Positions 50,800 through 63,772 of a stretch of DNA of 64,000 bases are shown in pieces. The stretch spans positions 18,290,001-18,354,000 of the forward strand of contig NC_088316.1 in the NCBI RefSeq assembly GCF_910592395.1. The letters run 5' to 3'. The translations under genes and the position numbers were made by a program. The stretch is from Lineus longissimus. Lineage: Eukaryota; Nemertea; Pilidiophora; Heteronemertea; Lineidae. The notes below the pieces were generated by a model. That model had not been told where the DNA came from. It worked only from the letters and a program-made list of their open reading frames with translations, and did not search any database. How positions within the stretch are numbered: position 1 is the stretch's first letter; each line of letters opens with the position of its first letter.

Positions 50800-53096
50800 A
50801 TGTTCTTTTATCTGTACTGTACTAACACTAGTGTCTCATCTTCGCAATCTTGGGCAACATGCTCATGACATTGCCAGGGGGCCAGGTGGCAAGATATGAC
50901 AGTGAAGGACTGATTGTGACTGCTGGATGTCTCGGACTGCCACTGGAGGACAGTCACTATACATACAAACACTCCTCATTAAGATGTGTCCTTTCTGGGT
51001 CACAAGGTGTATGAAAGCATGATGTAACCCGCCCAGGCAAGGACCTCCCATGCTCCGGGCCTTCTTTGCAGGCACCAAAACCATACAGCAGCGATAACTT
51101 CCATACCCTTTATTTACACGGAATGGCCTCCTTGGTGCAGTCATTCTATGCCGATCTACCAGCATTGTCCGTATGTCCATTCTTTCTTGACCGATGTTCA
51201 CCACCAGTAGGTCAGCATGCAGTCATTCAGCATGCAGTCATTCAGATTAGTAGCTAGATCAGGGGCAGAAATCGCCCACTCCTGGTCTCCAAAAATTCTT
51301 TTCACACCATTTTTGGCCCATTGAGACTGACGGGCGTGGACCAATGAGGGTCTGCCAGCACCACAAGACTTGGTCTGACCAAGCTTCGAAGTGACAGGTG
51401 TTAGTTTCAAATACCTCTACCTTTGAAACCCAGGAAGACCAGAGGTCCTCATATTCCATGGCAGAGGATAGTGTCATGTAGTTGGGGAGCAAATCGTAAG
51501 GCATTAAGCAACTTACCCAGAGGACAGCTGTTCTTATGCACCATGCAGGTCATGAGCGGCTCCTCAGTCCGGGGTATCCAGTTGTGTGTAAACAACACAG
51601 GGATAGTGTATTGACAGTTGGGTGAATCGGCATGTCAGGTGGCAACTTGTGAACCATGCTGGCTCCAAGATAGTGACTGAATGAGACTCACAAAAGGACT
51701 TCAGAACCTTTAGAGATCAAGCTTGGTTGATTTCATACATGTAGGCCCTGGTCCATTTCATAAGGACAAACTTCATGTATTACAGTCACTCTCTTCCAAG
51801 AAATGATCCTGGCGAGACCAAATCAAATAACTATATATTGAAAATGCACATCGGGGAGAATGTCTGACCAGTCTTGTCAGAACTAATTGGGGAATGAATT
51901 GAGTGGGAAAAACAAGTGTATTTTGTGAATTATTTGTATTTACATGTTTACATTTATATGTTACAATGCAGAATTAATGAGCCCTTTTACAGCTTAAAGG
52001 CAAAGTCCTAATTAAACACTTCGCTGGAACGGAAAAACCCCATGCCCAAGTTGTTGCTCAGGAACACTCTTACAAGTATCAGCATTGGGTGATGATTGTC
52101 AAAGATAAGTACTATGATACAAGATGAGCAGAAGAATGAAAGCATAACATTAAATTAGTCGCTCTGTATGTCTCAAGGAAGTGCCCCAAAATCCTAAATA
52201 CATTACTTGTGCATAGGTAGTACCTATACAATCTTTTAAAGAATACATCAAGAGTAACATTATACAGCTATAATATATTCATGATATGAGAAGCGAAAAA
52301 AAGTTTGCGTACATGACGTATTATAGTGTACAGCCCCTCCCCCACTCAAGAAAGCCCCTCCATTCTGACCACTCCAGCAAGAAATGGACAAAATGGCAGG
52401 AAAATCATACATATGGCACATTAAAAATACATGTGAACAATGACATCAAATCGATCGCCACAAGACTGAATTATTGTAGGAGTACCCTCTCTGTTTAGCT
52501 TAAGGAATTGATACCGAAAAGCAGCCAAAATGTATTATACACCAATAGCAATAGGCCTCCATGTAACATCTAATTGGAGCCGCAGTGTTTAGAATGCGAA
52601 CCACTGGCACTGCACAACTCCCCAATTTCTTATCAACACCCAGTGAACCATTTTAAACATGCAAACTTTGCCTCACAGCCAGAATGATATTGCACACATA
52701 TTATTTCAGTCTATGTCTTCACATCTTCTTCTTGTGACGTATGCCGGATTCCACTACATATTTACAAGATTCATATTGGGCAGAATGCTCCACAAGCTAG
52801 GCATCTTGGAGCCAAATAATGATAAGCACAACCGATATATTTAGTGACACACCAATGCAGGAAACTATGAACAACACAATTGGCACAAACGAGAGCTCTA
52901 TAGTCGAGAAAGAGAACTGCTTGAACCGTGTTTTGGCAAATTGAAGTATAGCTCCATACAACATATTTGTATCAATTTTACGTACGGTTCCCAAGGTCGG
53001 TGAATTGACTGAAAATGCAGCTCCAACACTCAAGATTGATGGTGCCCTTTCATAGTTGTCATTTCCGATATCTTCCAAATTTCATGTGCAAGCAGG
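50800..53096. other. RRP8-VAMP7 intergenic region with VAMP7 3' UTR
   Basis: The two genes converge tail to tail here. Minus-strand open frames at 50863-51204 and 51259-51504 are fairly long but carry no motif I trust. A 15-bp unit (GCATGCAGTCATTCA) is repeated in tandem at 51218-51245. The right part must be VAMP7 3' UTR. I see no further gene. Confidence 0.4.
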
Positions 53097-55400
53097 TTAT
53101 CTTCTTGTACACGGCCAGTCGAGGCCACCACACGCAGCAGATACGATGAAATAGATAATGATCTGAAAAAAGAAGATGCGGAAACCTTACCTCAACTCTG
53201 AGGTTAAAATCATGTAGAAGGCAACAGAAGTTTCACTAAGCTGAACCAACTGAACTATTTGGCTGAAGCTCACTTCTGAAAAGAACCCCATTTGGCTAAT
53301 GTCCACTAAGGAACTCTATTGTCATACCTGCTTTACTCACGCCAAACACATGCTTCATATTATTTATCTATTCTAGAAATTGTGCATACTTACAATCACC
53401 ACAAGAACAATGATGACGGTTAGTTTTATATTTTTAATCCACAGCGATCTCGCCAAGTGCCTGCTGGTTTTCTTGAATGATATCGACTGCAAGAAGGAAA
53501 GAGTCATTAAGAAATCATGTAATTGAGAAGTCAGTCTGCAAGAGGTAAAGATACCTATGTACCTTTGTAGAAGCATATAGATTTACAGATAGATGGTACA
53601 GCATTCCTTCTTTTGAGACCTCATCTTGCTCAGGAGAATCAGATTTATACTTACGCTAGAGCTTAGATCTTCAGTTTTATCAACTAATAATTCTAACCGT
53701 TCCCCTCGGGCAGCAATATTATCTGAAATGGACATTACAAAATTTATCAAAACTTCGTGATTAGAATAAACACAAAGACTGTGCATAACCATAAGATACA
53801 TAATATATGCATCTTAGCTCATTACTTGTACATCCAAAAACCAGCCTCTCTATGACTAATATTTTGATTTACAACTAAAATGCTCTTGATTTTCACCAAC
53901 ATTTAAAATGCAATACGCTGATATCACAAGACCCTGCTTACCTATGTTTTTGACCATTATTCCTTTCAACTCTTCCACCTCTCCTTGGACCTTAGCAACT
54001 TGATCCTGCTCAACATGTCTATTTTCGGAATAATGTCTCTGGAAAAGGATGGAAGTCTAGAGGTAAGCTGTCTACAATGTGATCTTGATGTGTTGTATCA
54101 ATAGACACTGCATCAAGGAATGTAAAGGAATGAACTATATTTCCAGCAAACTAACACTGTTATTCAGAACTTACAATCTGTGCAGCCAATGATCTGGAGA
54201 ATTCACTGTTCATTGCAAACGGGAGGGCTGTCTGAGCTCGTGAACCATACTGGGTCTGAAACCTGGAAAAAATTTCAGTGTAATGAGCAAAAAAAGCAGT
54301 TCTTTTCAGCAATGTGAGAGATTTTCACTCTCTGTTACAATTTGACCCCCTTGCTACTGCCTATAGTCATGATAGCCCCCTTTACAATGTCAATTCCACT
54401 CTGTCACATGTTAGGTTCTGATACTGTATCTTTTGAAAACCAACTTGCGATCAAGTGAGTTGATATTTTTGAATAGCAAGCACTTGCCTTCGTTTGATAT
54501 CATTGAGGAAGAGAAACGCTCTCGACCTTTCGAAGTCCTGAAAAAAGCAAATGAAACGGATCATTCAACAACAATAGGATATGCCCTGGAACAGTACTTC
54601 TACTGGGAATAGAATTAGCACCACAAATGGGTCAGTATTCAAACAAGGTAAATACAGAAATACAAGCAGCTTGCATGCACAGGAATGCATCAAGCATTTT
54701 CTTGTACATGAACAGTTGTTACTAAACATCTGTCACACTGCCAGTGTATGACATTGAATAACGACCTACAATGTTTTGTTATTTCTATTCTATGGTGATG
54801 CCACAAGGAACAACAATTTACATTTGAATGCGCTTTTGACAGAAATTGCGCACCACAATGAATTGGGGTTTGAGCTTTTGATTTGATGTTTTTTTTGCTT
54901 AGTCTTTGATAATCAGAAACATTCATCCGGTTCTCAAGTACTTACATCATCTGTTATACAGAGGTAGATGATTCTATCCTCACAGATATAGTGAAACAGA
55001 TAGCTGAAAGGGAATACTGAAATATGAATCCACTGCTTGTGACAGTCAGAAGATGTCACATAGTTCAGGAACTTACAGCATAATATCAAAGGGAATCAAG
55101 AATAACAAAAATGTCTGCACCCATCATCCTTTTACGAAAATCCGAATACATCAATTAAGTCCATAAAGCCATCAGAGGATATAGAGTCTGAATTTTGTGC
55201 AGATTTCTAGTCCTACAAATATTTTTTTAATCGGCCAATTATCAAAATTCTTACCTTCCATGTGAATATGTCAACTTCGCATTCTCTGGAGATATCTTTG
55301 ACAGGACTAATTCTGTGACCTCTGAAAAGTTTCCTGCACAGCTGGCATACTTGGCCAAGACAGCTGGCCCACGGGCCACCACTGCATAAATAATGGGCAT
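53097..55400 (-). CDS. VAMP7: VAMP7 (longin-type R-SNARE), complete, 8 coding exons
   Basis: VAMP7 is the vesicle R-SNARE for late endosome, lysosome and exocytic fusion. Exons 55400-55255, 55003-54946, 54537-54488, 54262-54175, 54038-53942, 53722-53655, 53486-53394 and 53162-53097 join in phase to 221 residues; human has 220. The start MPIIYAVVARG corresponds to MAILFAVVARG in human. The longin domain covers about 1-115 (YLFHYICEDRIIYLCITDD, QTQYGSRAQTALPFAMNSEF). The SNARE motif covers about 125-180 with the zero-layer arginine at 152 (NIAARGERLELLVDKTEDL). A C-terminal membrane anchor follows (LTVIIVLVVIIIIYFIV) and the short lumenal tail ends CGGLDWPCTRR, close to the usual tail. The third intron has a GC donor (AAGGCAAGTG). 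An ETS-like ACTTCCGGG near 55965 may mark the promoter. Confidence 0.95.
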
Positions 55401-57150
55401 GGTCTATATTGTCATGAACTTTGATTCTGGAACGACCAAAAAACACATTTGAACACATGAGAAGTTTTATAACCCCCCTTGCTCCAAAATGAAGGTTCAC
55501 AGTAATGTCCGACTCCATGATGTCATGACTATGACATGTATAAGGGGTTGTAGACATGTATAAGGGGTTGTTCAAAGACAGTAAGTAGATAGGGGGAGAA
55601 GGAAGGAATGGAGACCTCCGGTTGAACTCTTGCTCCCTCTAGGCCTAGATAGTTCTTCAACCAAAACCTATTAGGCCTATGTACTATGTAGCTGTTGTAG
55701 ACACGATGTATGTACAGCTAAAGCTAGCCTTTAACTTTGACAAACTAGTCGTGACACTGACAGTGGGTATACGATATTAGTATGCAAAACTCGGCCCATT
55801 TAGCAAAAACCTTTAATGTCATCGACTTAAATAGATTCTCTAGGATATGCAGAAACTGTACTTGTGTAGAACTGCGGCATATGACCTATACATACAACAA
55901 AAATTGTTAGAAACTGACAGCAAATTGAGCAGACATTGCATGCATCACATGATCACACTATGCACTTCCGGGTGTTAGCCAAGTAATTCATAGACGGCAG
56001 CACCAGTAAGGTAGTTGCCCTTCTTGGGTTGTATACATAGGTGGCAGCATAGACAATTGACCTGCAACGTAGCTGAAACGTATCATGGGTAGTTTCACTC
56101 TCTTAGCTCAGATGGCAGCACCTGACAGTGATGAAGACGTAATGATGTGACACGGTGTCTTCAGGGGAGGACCATGTTCTTCAGAAATCACGTTTGGCCA
56201 TTGGGAAAGTAGACCGGCCTGGCCCTTCAAATGGATGGTCCTTTTTGCTACCTGGTGCGCCTTCTCTCCAATGGTGTGCCATTGCTCTGACCTGCACGGT
56301 GTGTCAGGTTCAACATGGGGCCCCATATGTCTCTAGTCTATTGGATGTGCCCCCCCCCCCCCCTCATAGCTCACCAAGTTACCAGAGAGTGTACCAAGAC
56401 TTTGCTGGATGTGCCATGCCCCTTCACTGTGCGTACTTTGTCTGATCTAGATGTGTACTCTCCCAAACATAGTGCACCATGTTTCTACAGAGTGGACCTT
56501 GTCTCCACCCTTTGGAAAAATATGTCTCATTTTCACATGGTGAATACCTGTTCATTTTCATAAAGGGATTGCATGAAATCAGAACATCAGACCTGAAGAG
56601 ACAGCAGATACTGCAACAACTATACCATAATATGCTGGCACAACCAGACCTGATAGACAGGAGCAGTCTTCCAACATCCAGTGTCTTCGCCGCATCGGCC
56701 ATAATATTGGTCCTTTTGAAGGGGCTAAAGTCAGTTTTTCCCTCTGAGACAGTCACAATCTCACAGGACACATCCTCCCCTGGGACAGTCACAGTCATCC
56801 AGCCTGGTAAAGACACCCTGCACAGATTTCAGAAATGCAGGGACAGGGATCTACTGAACTGAAATATCTCGCTTGTGTTCAACGCAGTGGCACCTGGGGA
56901 TTCATTTAGCAGTTCCTGGCAGGGAGGCAGCTGGAGGTGAGCAGCAGTGCTTACTCCTGGAAATCTCAGTAGAATTTGTTGATTTTTGAGGCCAAGTATG
57001 ATCTTCTCTCCATTTTTTCTCCTCAATGGAACAAAGCTTTGGTCTCCTAAACTGGGAACTTCCACTTTCCAACATCAGCAGGCACTTGTGAGGACTAAAA
57101 CTGGGAACAGCTGTAGGCTACTTTCCAATCTTATGAATTAACAGAAATAA
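55401..57150. other. VAMP7 upstream region
   Basis: This lies between the VAMP7 start and the RARS1 3' end. It contains an ETS-like ACTTCCGGG at about 55965-55973, a 20-bp tandem duplication with GACATGTATAAGGGGTTGT near 55528-55568 and a poly-C run near 56350-56363. Several overlapping open frames on both strands at 56155-56862 lack family motifs. No gene is supported. Confidence 0.4.
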
Positions 57151-57155
57151 ACTTA

Positions 57156-57182
57156 TTTATTGTTCATATAATTATATTTATT
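57156..57182 (-). terminator. RARS1: RARS1 polyadenylation signals
   Basis: Two minus-strand AATAAA words (TTTATT on the plus strand at 57156-57161 and 57177-57182) lie 160-190 nt beyond the RARS1 stop codon. Either could end the transcript. Confidence 0.5.
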
Positions 57183-57343
57183 ATTCATTGATACTCTCCA
57201 TTACACATCCGGCAAACAGGAACATGTTTGCAGTTAATAAAACTCACACCACTAACCCCCCAGCCCCTCCTTCCTTTGTCCCATTCTTAATTCAGACAGA
57301 ACCAGTCCAGGAAAGTGCAAAGGCATAGTTAGAATGGCACAAG

Positions 57344-60300
57344 CTACATCTTCTCCACTGGGGTGATTCCTAGGATATTAAATCCGGCCGTCATGATGCT
57401 TGATGTGGCTTCACACAGCAGAAGACGACTCATGTGTACCTTTATAACCTCACCTGCAACAAAGATGGAATAGATATAGTTGGGCCTATTTCGAGAAAAG
57501 CATACTTGGAGACTTAATTCACGGTCAGTTAGCGTGGAACCTTTCTTAGTGGAAACCCTCTCTATTAGGGACAGTGATTTTGGTCCTCAATTGGTTGTTT
57601 CTGAACAATTGAACCTCTGTAATCAGGACACGTGCCCATTTAGGACGTCATTCGTCAGTCCCAATGTTGTCATCAACAGAGCGGTTATCAATCTACCGGT
57701 AATGCATATTTGATGACATCGTTCTGGAGAAGACGTACCAGTTTTCCGGTCCTTCTCGACACAATAGCAAACATCATAGAAATCAGTGAACACCTGGGAC
57801 AACTCATACAGGTACTCGCAAAGCGTGTGGAGAAACAAATCATCCAGGATTCTGCAGATGATTTCTGTGAATTTGAGGATTGTTATGGCCAGTCTCCATT
57901 CTGTCGGATGTTCCAGTGCCAGTGGGGTAGTAGCTGCAGCTTGCCTGAGACCCTCGGATGTCTGGCCGGCATTTCGAATTATAGACCTGAAATGACAGTT
58001 ATTTGTGTCAGATGATGTGCCAAATGTTTAAATCTTCACATGGTCTGATTCCACCTCTGATATTTCACACTCTTATTTCAACTCTTATTTCACACTGCTC
58101 AGGCATGTCTTGGGGTAATAGTTACCTAATCCTGGTGCAAGCATAGAGGAGGTAAACAGCTGTATTGCCTTTATCATCCAACATCTGCAAGGACAGAAGG
58201 TGTGGAAACATTTCAATACAGGACTTGTTTACAAAGGCTGAGGATCAATTAATTGATAAAAATATGGCATTTAGCTGCTCTAACTTTAACAAACTCCCAA
58301 TCATTCACAAAAATTCCACACAATTAAAAGAACTTTCGGAACACTATGGAATAGATGGCACAGTTTAATTAGTTTAAAACATGTTTAATCAGCTGAGATT
58401 TTAGCAGAAGCCAATCTAGTAGCTATTTTTGGATCATCATTTCCCTTGTCGAACATAACTAATTCACAAGAGTGAACTGGTAGATTAGTTCCTCGCACGT
58501 TCATGAAAATAAATGAGGGAAATTCGCTGCGTACATTACCCTATATGAAGAGGCCAAGAAGATTTTCATTGAAATCGTTCAAGCAGTATTCTATTTCTTA
58601 CAAACTGACAAAAGGCATGACCGCTTTTTTAATCGCACTTGATTTTTTAAAGATTATTAGCATTTTAGTGTTCTCAAACCTGACTGCTCTTATTCCTTCC
58701 AATAGCCTAAACTTTAAAACGTCTGATGCTGACATCACATGCTAAGCAGACAAGGCCAGAATCGACCATTCCATGGAAAGCTCTCAATGAGCATTTCCTG
58801 ACAAAAAAAGATTGCCAACTTCCTACGTTTGCCTCTTCAGCGCCAGAACATGAATGATCTGATGAGATAGGGACATGGCTTGTCAATCCTGGCAGGGTGT
58901 TGTTACAGACAGGTGGCCAGCCTCCAGAATGCTTGTTTACCCCAACAACTGTTCCGGTCAGATAAAAACCTCTCAGAAGCAGGACTTGATGCACTGCTCG
59001 ATTTGTTTTTATCTCGACTTTGCCCATTTCTTGTCCTTTCTCACAGGCATCTTGTTTAGCATCATCAAAACATTATACCTATAATCAGCTCCTTTCTATG
59101 GGTAAAATATGAACTTTGAAAATCTCCTTTGCCCCAGTCGACAACTTGATGGGTTAAAATCAATTCCATCTGTTTACCTCCTTGATAAACTCCTTGAGCC
59201 AAAGCTGTAATGCCAAACATTATTACCTCCGTTCATTTTAATCATCACCCCACAACATCAAATAATCAAACAAGATTTGCAGTACATATATCCGGCTTGT
59301 GAGGTGTGTGCCACGGTGCATGCTGTGGACTTGGCCATAAGACAGGATCAGATTTCTAAGATACAATGTGGCGTAGTAATTGGTTCGTTGGCTGGATTCT
59401 GAACAATTCATTGGCGTAGTCTCAAGGTTGAAGGTTTGAATGGCAGAATAGCACCATCAAAACAAGGAAAGTTGTTTTAATCGATTTGGCCCGTTTTCAA
59501 AAAAAGTAATTATTTTGCCAGAAAGGGCTGGCGTCAAGCTAAATTGTCAACAGCACACTTCCAAAGTACAAACACACATCTTTACCTTCAATAATATCTT
59601 GAACATGACTTTGATGTATCAAAATATCGATGTAGAACATAAAACACCCGTCACACTTCCCAGTTTCAATCTCTTCATTAACTTACCTTATCAAAGGAGA
59701 AGACATAATCGAGATTACGTTTGTGGGAGAGATCAGCATACTTGATGCAGCCATAGGCAATTGCATTCTCAGCAGCCTTTAGTTCTTCTTTATTCAACAC
59801 CTGAAACAAGTAAAGGGGTTACAAATAACTTCAATGGTCAATCAGACCTATGATAGAATGCCTGATTCACCCCAATGGAACAGTTGGAAACTAAAATGGA
59901 AGAATCGTCCTCAGCAAATGAAAAGAACAGTGACTCACAATACTTTGATATTTAATGATTTATAGTTTTCGACATTTTGATATAGTCAATAATGTAATAC
60001 CAAAAATACAATTAGCAATTCGAAACAACCAATTTTTGTGGCTTGATTATAGGAACAATTGACATCCATCAATTAATTGATAGGCTTAATGCAGTCCTTT
60101 GCAGGACTAACTTCAAAGGTGAGCACAACAACCATGTAATATCGGGAATAGTATGATGAATGCATCGGATTTAAGCTGATGATATTATTTGATGGAAGAC
60201 AAGACAATAACTCTGCATTAGGGCGGAGAACTCCGGAAGACGCATCCATCTTCTTATCGAGGCAGGGAAACTCATTTGTTTTATTTATCAGGTATATGAG

Positions 60301-60590
60301 GGGACAGGGTGATCAGTGGCAGAGTATAGTAAGAGCACGAGGCTCATAACCAGGAGGTCATCTTGCGAGTTGTTCGCTTCAGTCGATGAGATATTCCTTG
60401 ACCGTCGGCTTCAAATTACTTTTTGTTTGGGTAGGATGAAATTAGCAGGTGCCAGCAAAATCCCTAAATTGACATTCTGCTCACCTTGTGACGTTCTTTT
60501 TGCTCGAGACTTGCCCTTGCCTTTGCCAGACCTTCATCCAACAGATCTACAAGACGCACTGTGTCACCAGACCGTGTTTTGAACTTTTTC
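57344..60590 (-). CDS. RARS1: Cytosolic arginyl-tRNA synthetase, 3' five exons (partial)
   Basis: Class I enzyme charging tRNA-Arg, a member of the multisynthetase complex in animals. Five exons are present: 60590-60485, 59800-59687, 58184-58126, 57986-57739 and 57453-57344, all phase-compatible, giving the last 211 residues. The first carries [13 protein letters not shown], the ArgRS version of the KMSKS loop. The second has [14 protein letters not shown] and VFSFDK, followed by [20 protein letters not shown]. The large exon is the DALR anticodon-binding helical domain ([37 protein letters not shown]). The protein ends [13 protein letters not shown], as in other animal RARS1 proteins. The Rossmann HIGH motif and N-terminus are not found up to 64000 and probably lie beyond the window, past the long intron that contains the 302-bp repeat element. 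Confidence 0.93.
57531..57690 (+). mobile_element. Degenerate MITE copy, GGAACCTCYC family, in a RARS1 intron
   Basis: The left end GCGTGGAACCTTTCTTAGTG and the internal words CTCTCTATTAGGGACA and AATCAGGACA follow the family order seen at 17633, but with more substitutions. The right end near 57690 is decayed. Confidence 0.6.
60314..60380 (+). mobile_element. tRNA-Met-like SINE fragment
   Basis: AGTGGCAGAGTATAGTAAGA and the following GCACGAGGCTCATAACCAGG resemble the SINE head at 42821. The box B region is interrupted. It lies in the RARS1 intron next to the 302-bp repeat element. Confidence 0.5.
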
Positions 60591-60837
60591 CTGAAATGAG
60601 AAAGTGACGTGCACATGTAACGGGGCAAATGAAACGGCCAGGGGCCATTGTGCTCACCGTATACATCTTTTAGTAGGCAGGATCATGCTTAGTTTAGAGG
60701 TGAATATGGTGAACACAATCAGGCATGAAGACTTTTTTTAGATGTGTATTGATGTCAAGTAATAAGACAGGGCAGTATATATAAGTTTATGATCCAACCA
60801 ATAATTGTCTATGACATCAACAAGATCAATATCGTGT

Positions 60838-62566
60838 GATTGCTAAGAGTCCCTGCAATAAAAAATTCATCGAAAAAAAGTCATTAATAAGCGAGATATT
60901 GCACGTCCTACTTTTTCAGTTTTGACCCCCTGGTGGCCAAATCAAGAATCAGATCAGGCCAAAATTCGGTGTCAGAGATTATCTGATGTAGGGGGTTACA
61001 TGTACCAACTTTCAAGTTCATAGCTTTAGCAGTTAAGAAACGTGCCATAGTTACACTCGAACGGTCAATTTACGCCATTTGACCTCTGTGACATAGAAAA
61101 GGAGGTCAAATCCAAAAATCATAGGAGATGTGATGTATCCTTGCTAGGAGTCCCTGCCATAAAATTTTATCGAAAACAATTCACTCAAATAAGCAAGATA
61201 TTGCACTTCTTCCTTTTTCCGTTATGGCCCCCTGGTGGCCGAATAAAGAATCAGATCAGGCCAAAATTCGACATCAGACGTTATCTGATGTAGGGGGTTA
61301 TATGCACCAAGTTTCAAGTTCATAGCTTTACTGATTAAGAAACGTGCCATAGTTTACACTCTAACAGCCAATTTACGCCATATGACTTCTGTGACCTTGA
61401 AAAGTAGGTCAAATTGAAAACCCGTATAACATGTGATGTATTCTTCCTAACAGTACCTACCATAAAAATTTTATCGAAAACAAGTCACTTATAAGCGAGA
61501 TATCACACTTTTTAGATTTCCACTTTTGGCCCCCTGGTGGCAAAGTTAGGAATCAGATCGAACCAAAATTCAGCACCAGAGGCTATGTGATATAGGGGGT
61601 TATATGTACCAAGTTTCAAGTTCATAGCTTTAGTGGTTAAGAAACGTGCCATAGTTTACACTCTAATGGCCAATTTACGCCATATGACCTCTGTGACCTT
61701 GAAAAGTAGGTCGAATTGAAAACCCGTACAATATAAAATGTATATTTGCTATGAGTACCTACAACAAAAGTTTTATCGAAAACAAGTCACTTATAAGCGA
61801 GATATCACACTTTTTAGATTTCCACTTTTGGCCCCCTGGTGGCAAAGTTAGGAATCAGATCGAACCAAAATTCAGCACCAGAGGCTATGTGATATAGGGG
61901 GTTATATGTACCAAGTTTCAAGTTCATAGCTTTAGTGGTTAAGAAACGTGCCATAGTTTACACTCTAATGGCCAATTTACGCCATATGACCTCTGTGACC
62001 TTGAAAAGTAGGTCGAATTGAAAACCCGTACAATATAAAATGTATATTTGCTATGAGTACCTACAACAAAAGTTTTATCGAAAACAAGTCACTTATAAGC
62101 GAGATATCACACTTTTTAGATTTCCACTTTTGGCCCCCTGGTGGCAAAGTTAGGAATCAGATCGAACCAAAATTCAGCACCAGAGGCTATGTGATATAGG
62201 GGGTTATATGTACCAAGTTTCAAGTTCATAGCTTTAGTGGTTAAGAAACGTGCCATAGTTTACACTCTAATGGCCAATTTACGCCATATGACCTCTGTGA
62301 CCTTGAAAACAAGGTCAAATTAAAAACCCGTATATTATAAAATGTATATTTGCTATGAGTACCTACAACAAAAGTTTTATCGAAAACAAGTCACTAATAA
62401 GCGAGATATCACACTTTTTAGATATCGACATTTGGCCCCCTGGTGGCCAAACAGAGAATCAGATCGGACCGAAAATCAGTGTCAGAGGTCAGCTGACCTA
62501 GGGCATTCTGTGTACAAAGTTTCAAGTTCATAGCCCTAGCAGTTAAGAAACGTGCCACTGTTAGGA
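60838..62566 (+). repeat. 302-bp tandem repeat array, about 5.7 copies
   Basis: The word TTCAAGTTCATAG recurs with starts of TTCATAG at 61017, 61319, 61621, 61923, 62225 and 62527, exactly 302 bp apart each time. Each unit carries CCCCCTGGTGG, AAGAAACGTGCCA and TGACCTCTGTGAC or close variants. The units between about 61500 and 62300 look almost identical, whereas the outer units are more diverged, as expected when the centre expanded most recently. Confidence 0.93.
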
Positions 62567-62567
62567 T

Positions 62568-62646
<79 letters not shown>
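62568..62646 (+). repeat. (ACG)n microsatellite, about 26 copies
   Basis: An uninterrupted run of ACG lies directly after the last partial 302-bp unit and before the right end of the composite element. Confidence 0.97.
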
Positions 62647-62690
62647 ACACAGCGCTATCATATAGACTCCCCTTACGGTGAGCCAAAAAG

Positions 62691-63770
62691 TAATATCCCG
62701 CCCCAGTTAACCTACATGTACATCAAAGCACCATACCTGCCCATTGCAAAGTTGGAATAGTCATCAACACAAATTTACAAATCCCTGAGGGCACAACATC
62801 GAAGTTTTCATATTGAAATTCAATAACAACGACAAAGTTTGGATGTGAAGGCTGTTACCTGATTTAGCCCACTCAGGACCAAGAGAGGATTTTCAATTCC
62901 ACAACATGATTATATCATTTTGTCAGAAGAAGTGATAGAAACATGACAATTAATTAAGATATTACAAAAGACTCGTCTTCATCAGTTCTTGGTGTTGAAT
63001 CCTTATTCCATGAAATAGACAGCTCCTAGATTCTAAGGGTTATGGGTTAAATGGGTTGATTCCCAATGGCTTGCCTCCATTTAGCAATAGCGCTAACCAG
63101 AAACAGGAAGCATGACTATCTGGACACTGCACTCATTACGACTAATGAGACCAACAGCCCATTCCGCTGATGAGACAGGAGCTGTATCCTATTCCTACCC
63201 TAGATTATCCACGGACCATAACACCAGATACCTATCTCCACTGAGGTGTATTATATTCTATACAGCTTTCATCCCACCGCAGAGGATGACATTCATGTAC
63301 CACCTATACTACAATACCACTTTTATAAAAAAAACTTTCCATTTCATTTATATTTTGTTTTGATTTCAATTCATGTCTTCCCATTTCATACAGATGCCCT
63401 TGGGGAGATGACCAATATGGCTGGTAATTTATTGTGACAACCTGCATCAACAAACCAGAACAAGTAACCATAGTGAAGCATCCCTTCAATATCGATAAAA
63501 AAACTTTTCGCTAGATGCAGCCCTGGGAATAGTAATAACTCAAACCATAATGCAACAATGAAAATGTGTCCCACACGAACACTTGGAATGCTCAAGTTCA
63601 AAGTCACAAATCCATTACACCGCCACCAGGGGTTTTAGAGGCTGATAATTCCACTATTTCACCCAATTTCCTCGAATTTCAGTCCTCTTCTTTCTTTTGT
63701 ATTTACCAACTCCAGGTAAATCGTTACTAAGTGAGACGTCATTGCGGCGTTCTCCTGCGTCATCAAGGTA
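62691..63770. other. Non-coding stretch, probably RARS1 intron
   Basis: I looked for upstream RARS1 exons on the minus strand and found none. Short open frames on both strands lack motifs. Confidence 0.4.
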
Positions 63771-63772
63771 TT

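Larger units (their letters stand above)
60645..62690 (+). mobile_element. Pearl/Helentron-like non-autonomous element
   Basis: A composite unit bounded by short inverted ends, GCTCACCGTA at 60652-60661 and TACGGTGAGC at 62674-62683. Inside are a tandem array of 302-bp units and then a trinucleotide microsatellite close to the right end. Known mollusc pearl-type and Helentron elements share this layout of core tandem repeats, a flanking microsatellite and short subterminal inverted repeats. That comparison is from family knowledge; I see no protein-coding capacity and no target duplication. Confidence 0.65.

Noticed and set aside
50863-51504. Possible transposase relic on the minus strand between RRP8 and VAMP7
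   Set aside because: The frames are moderately long, but I could not identify a DDE motif or any conserved transposase block.
56155-56862. Several overlapping frames upstream of VAMP7
   Set aside because: They are open in different frames on both strands, contain a poly-C run and show no known motif.
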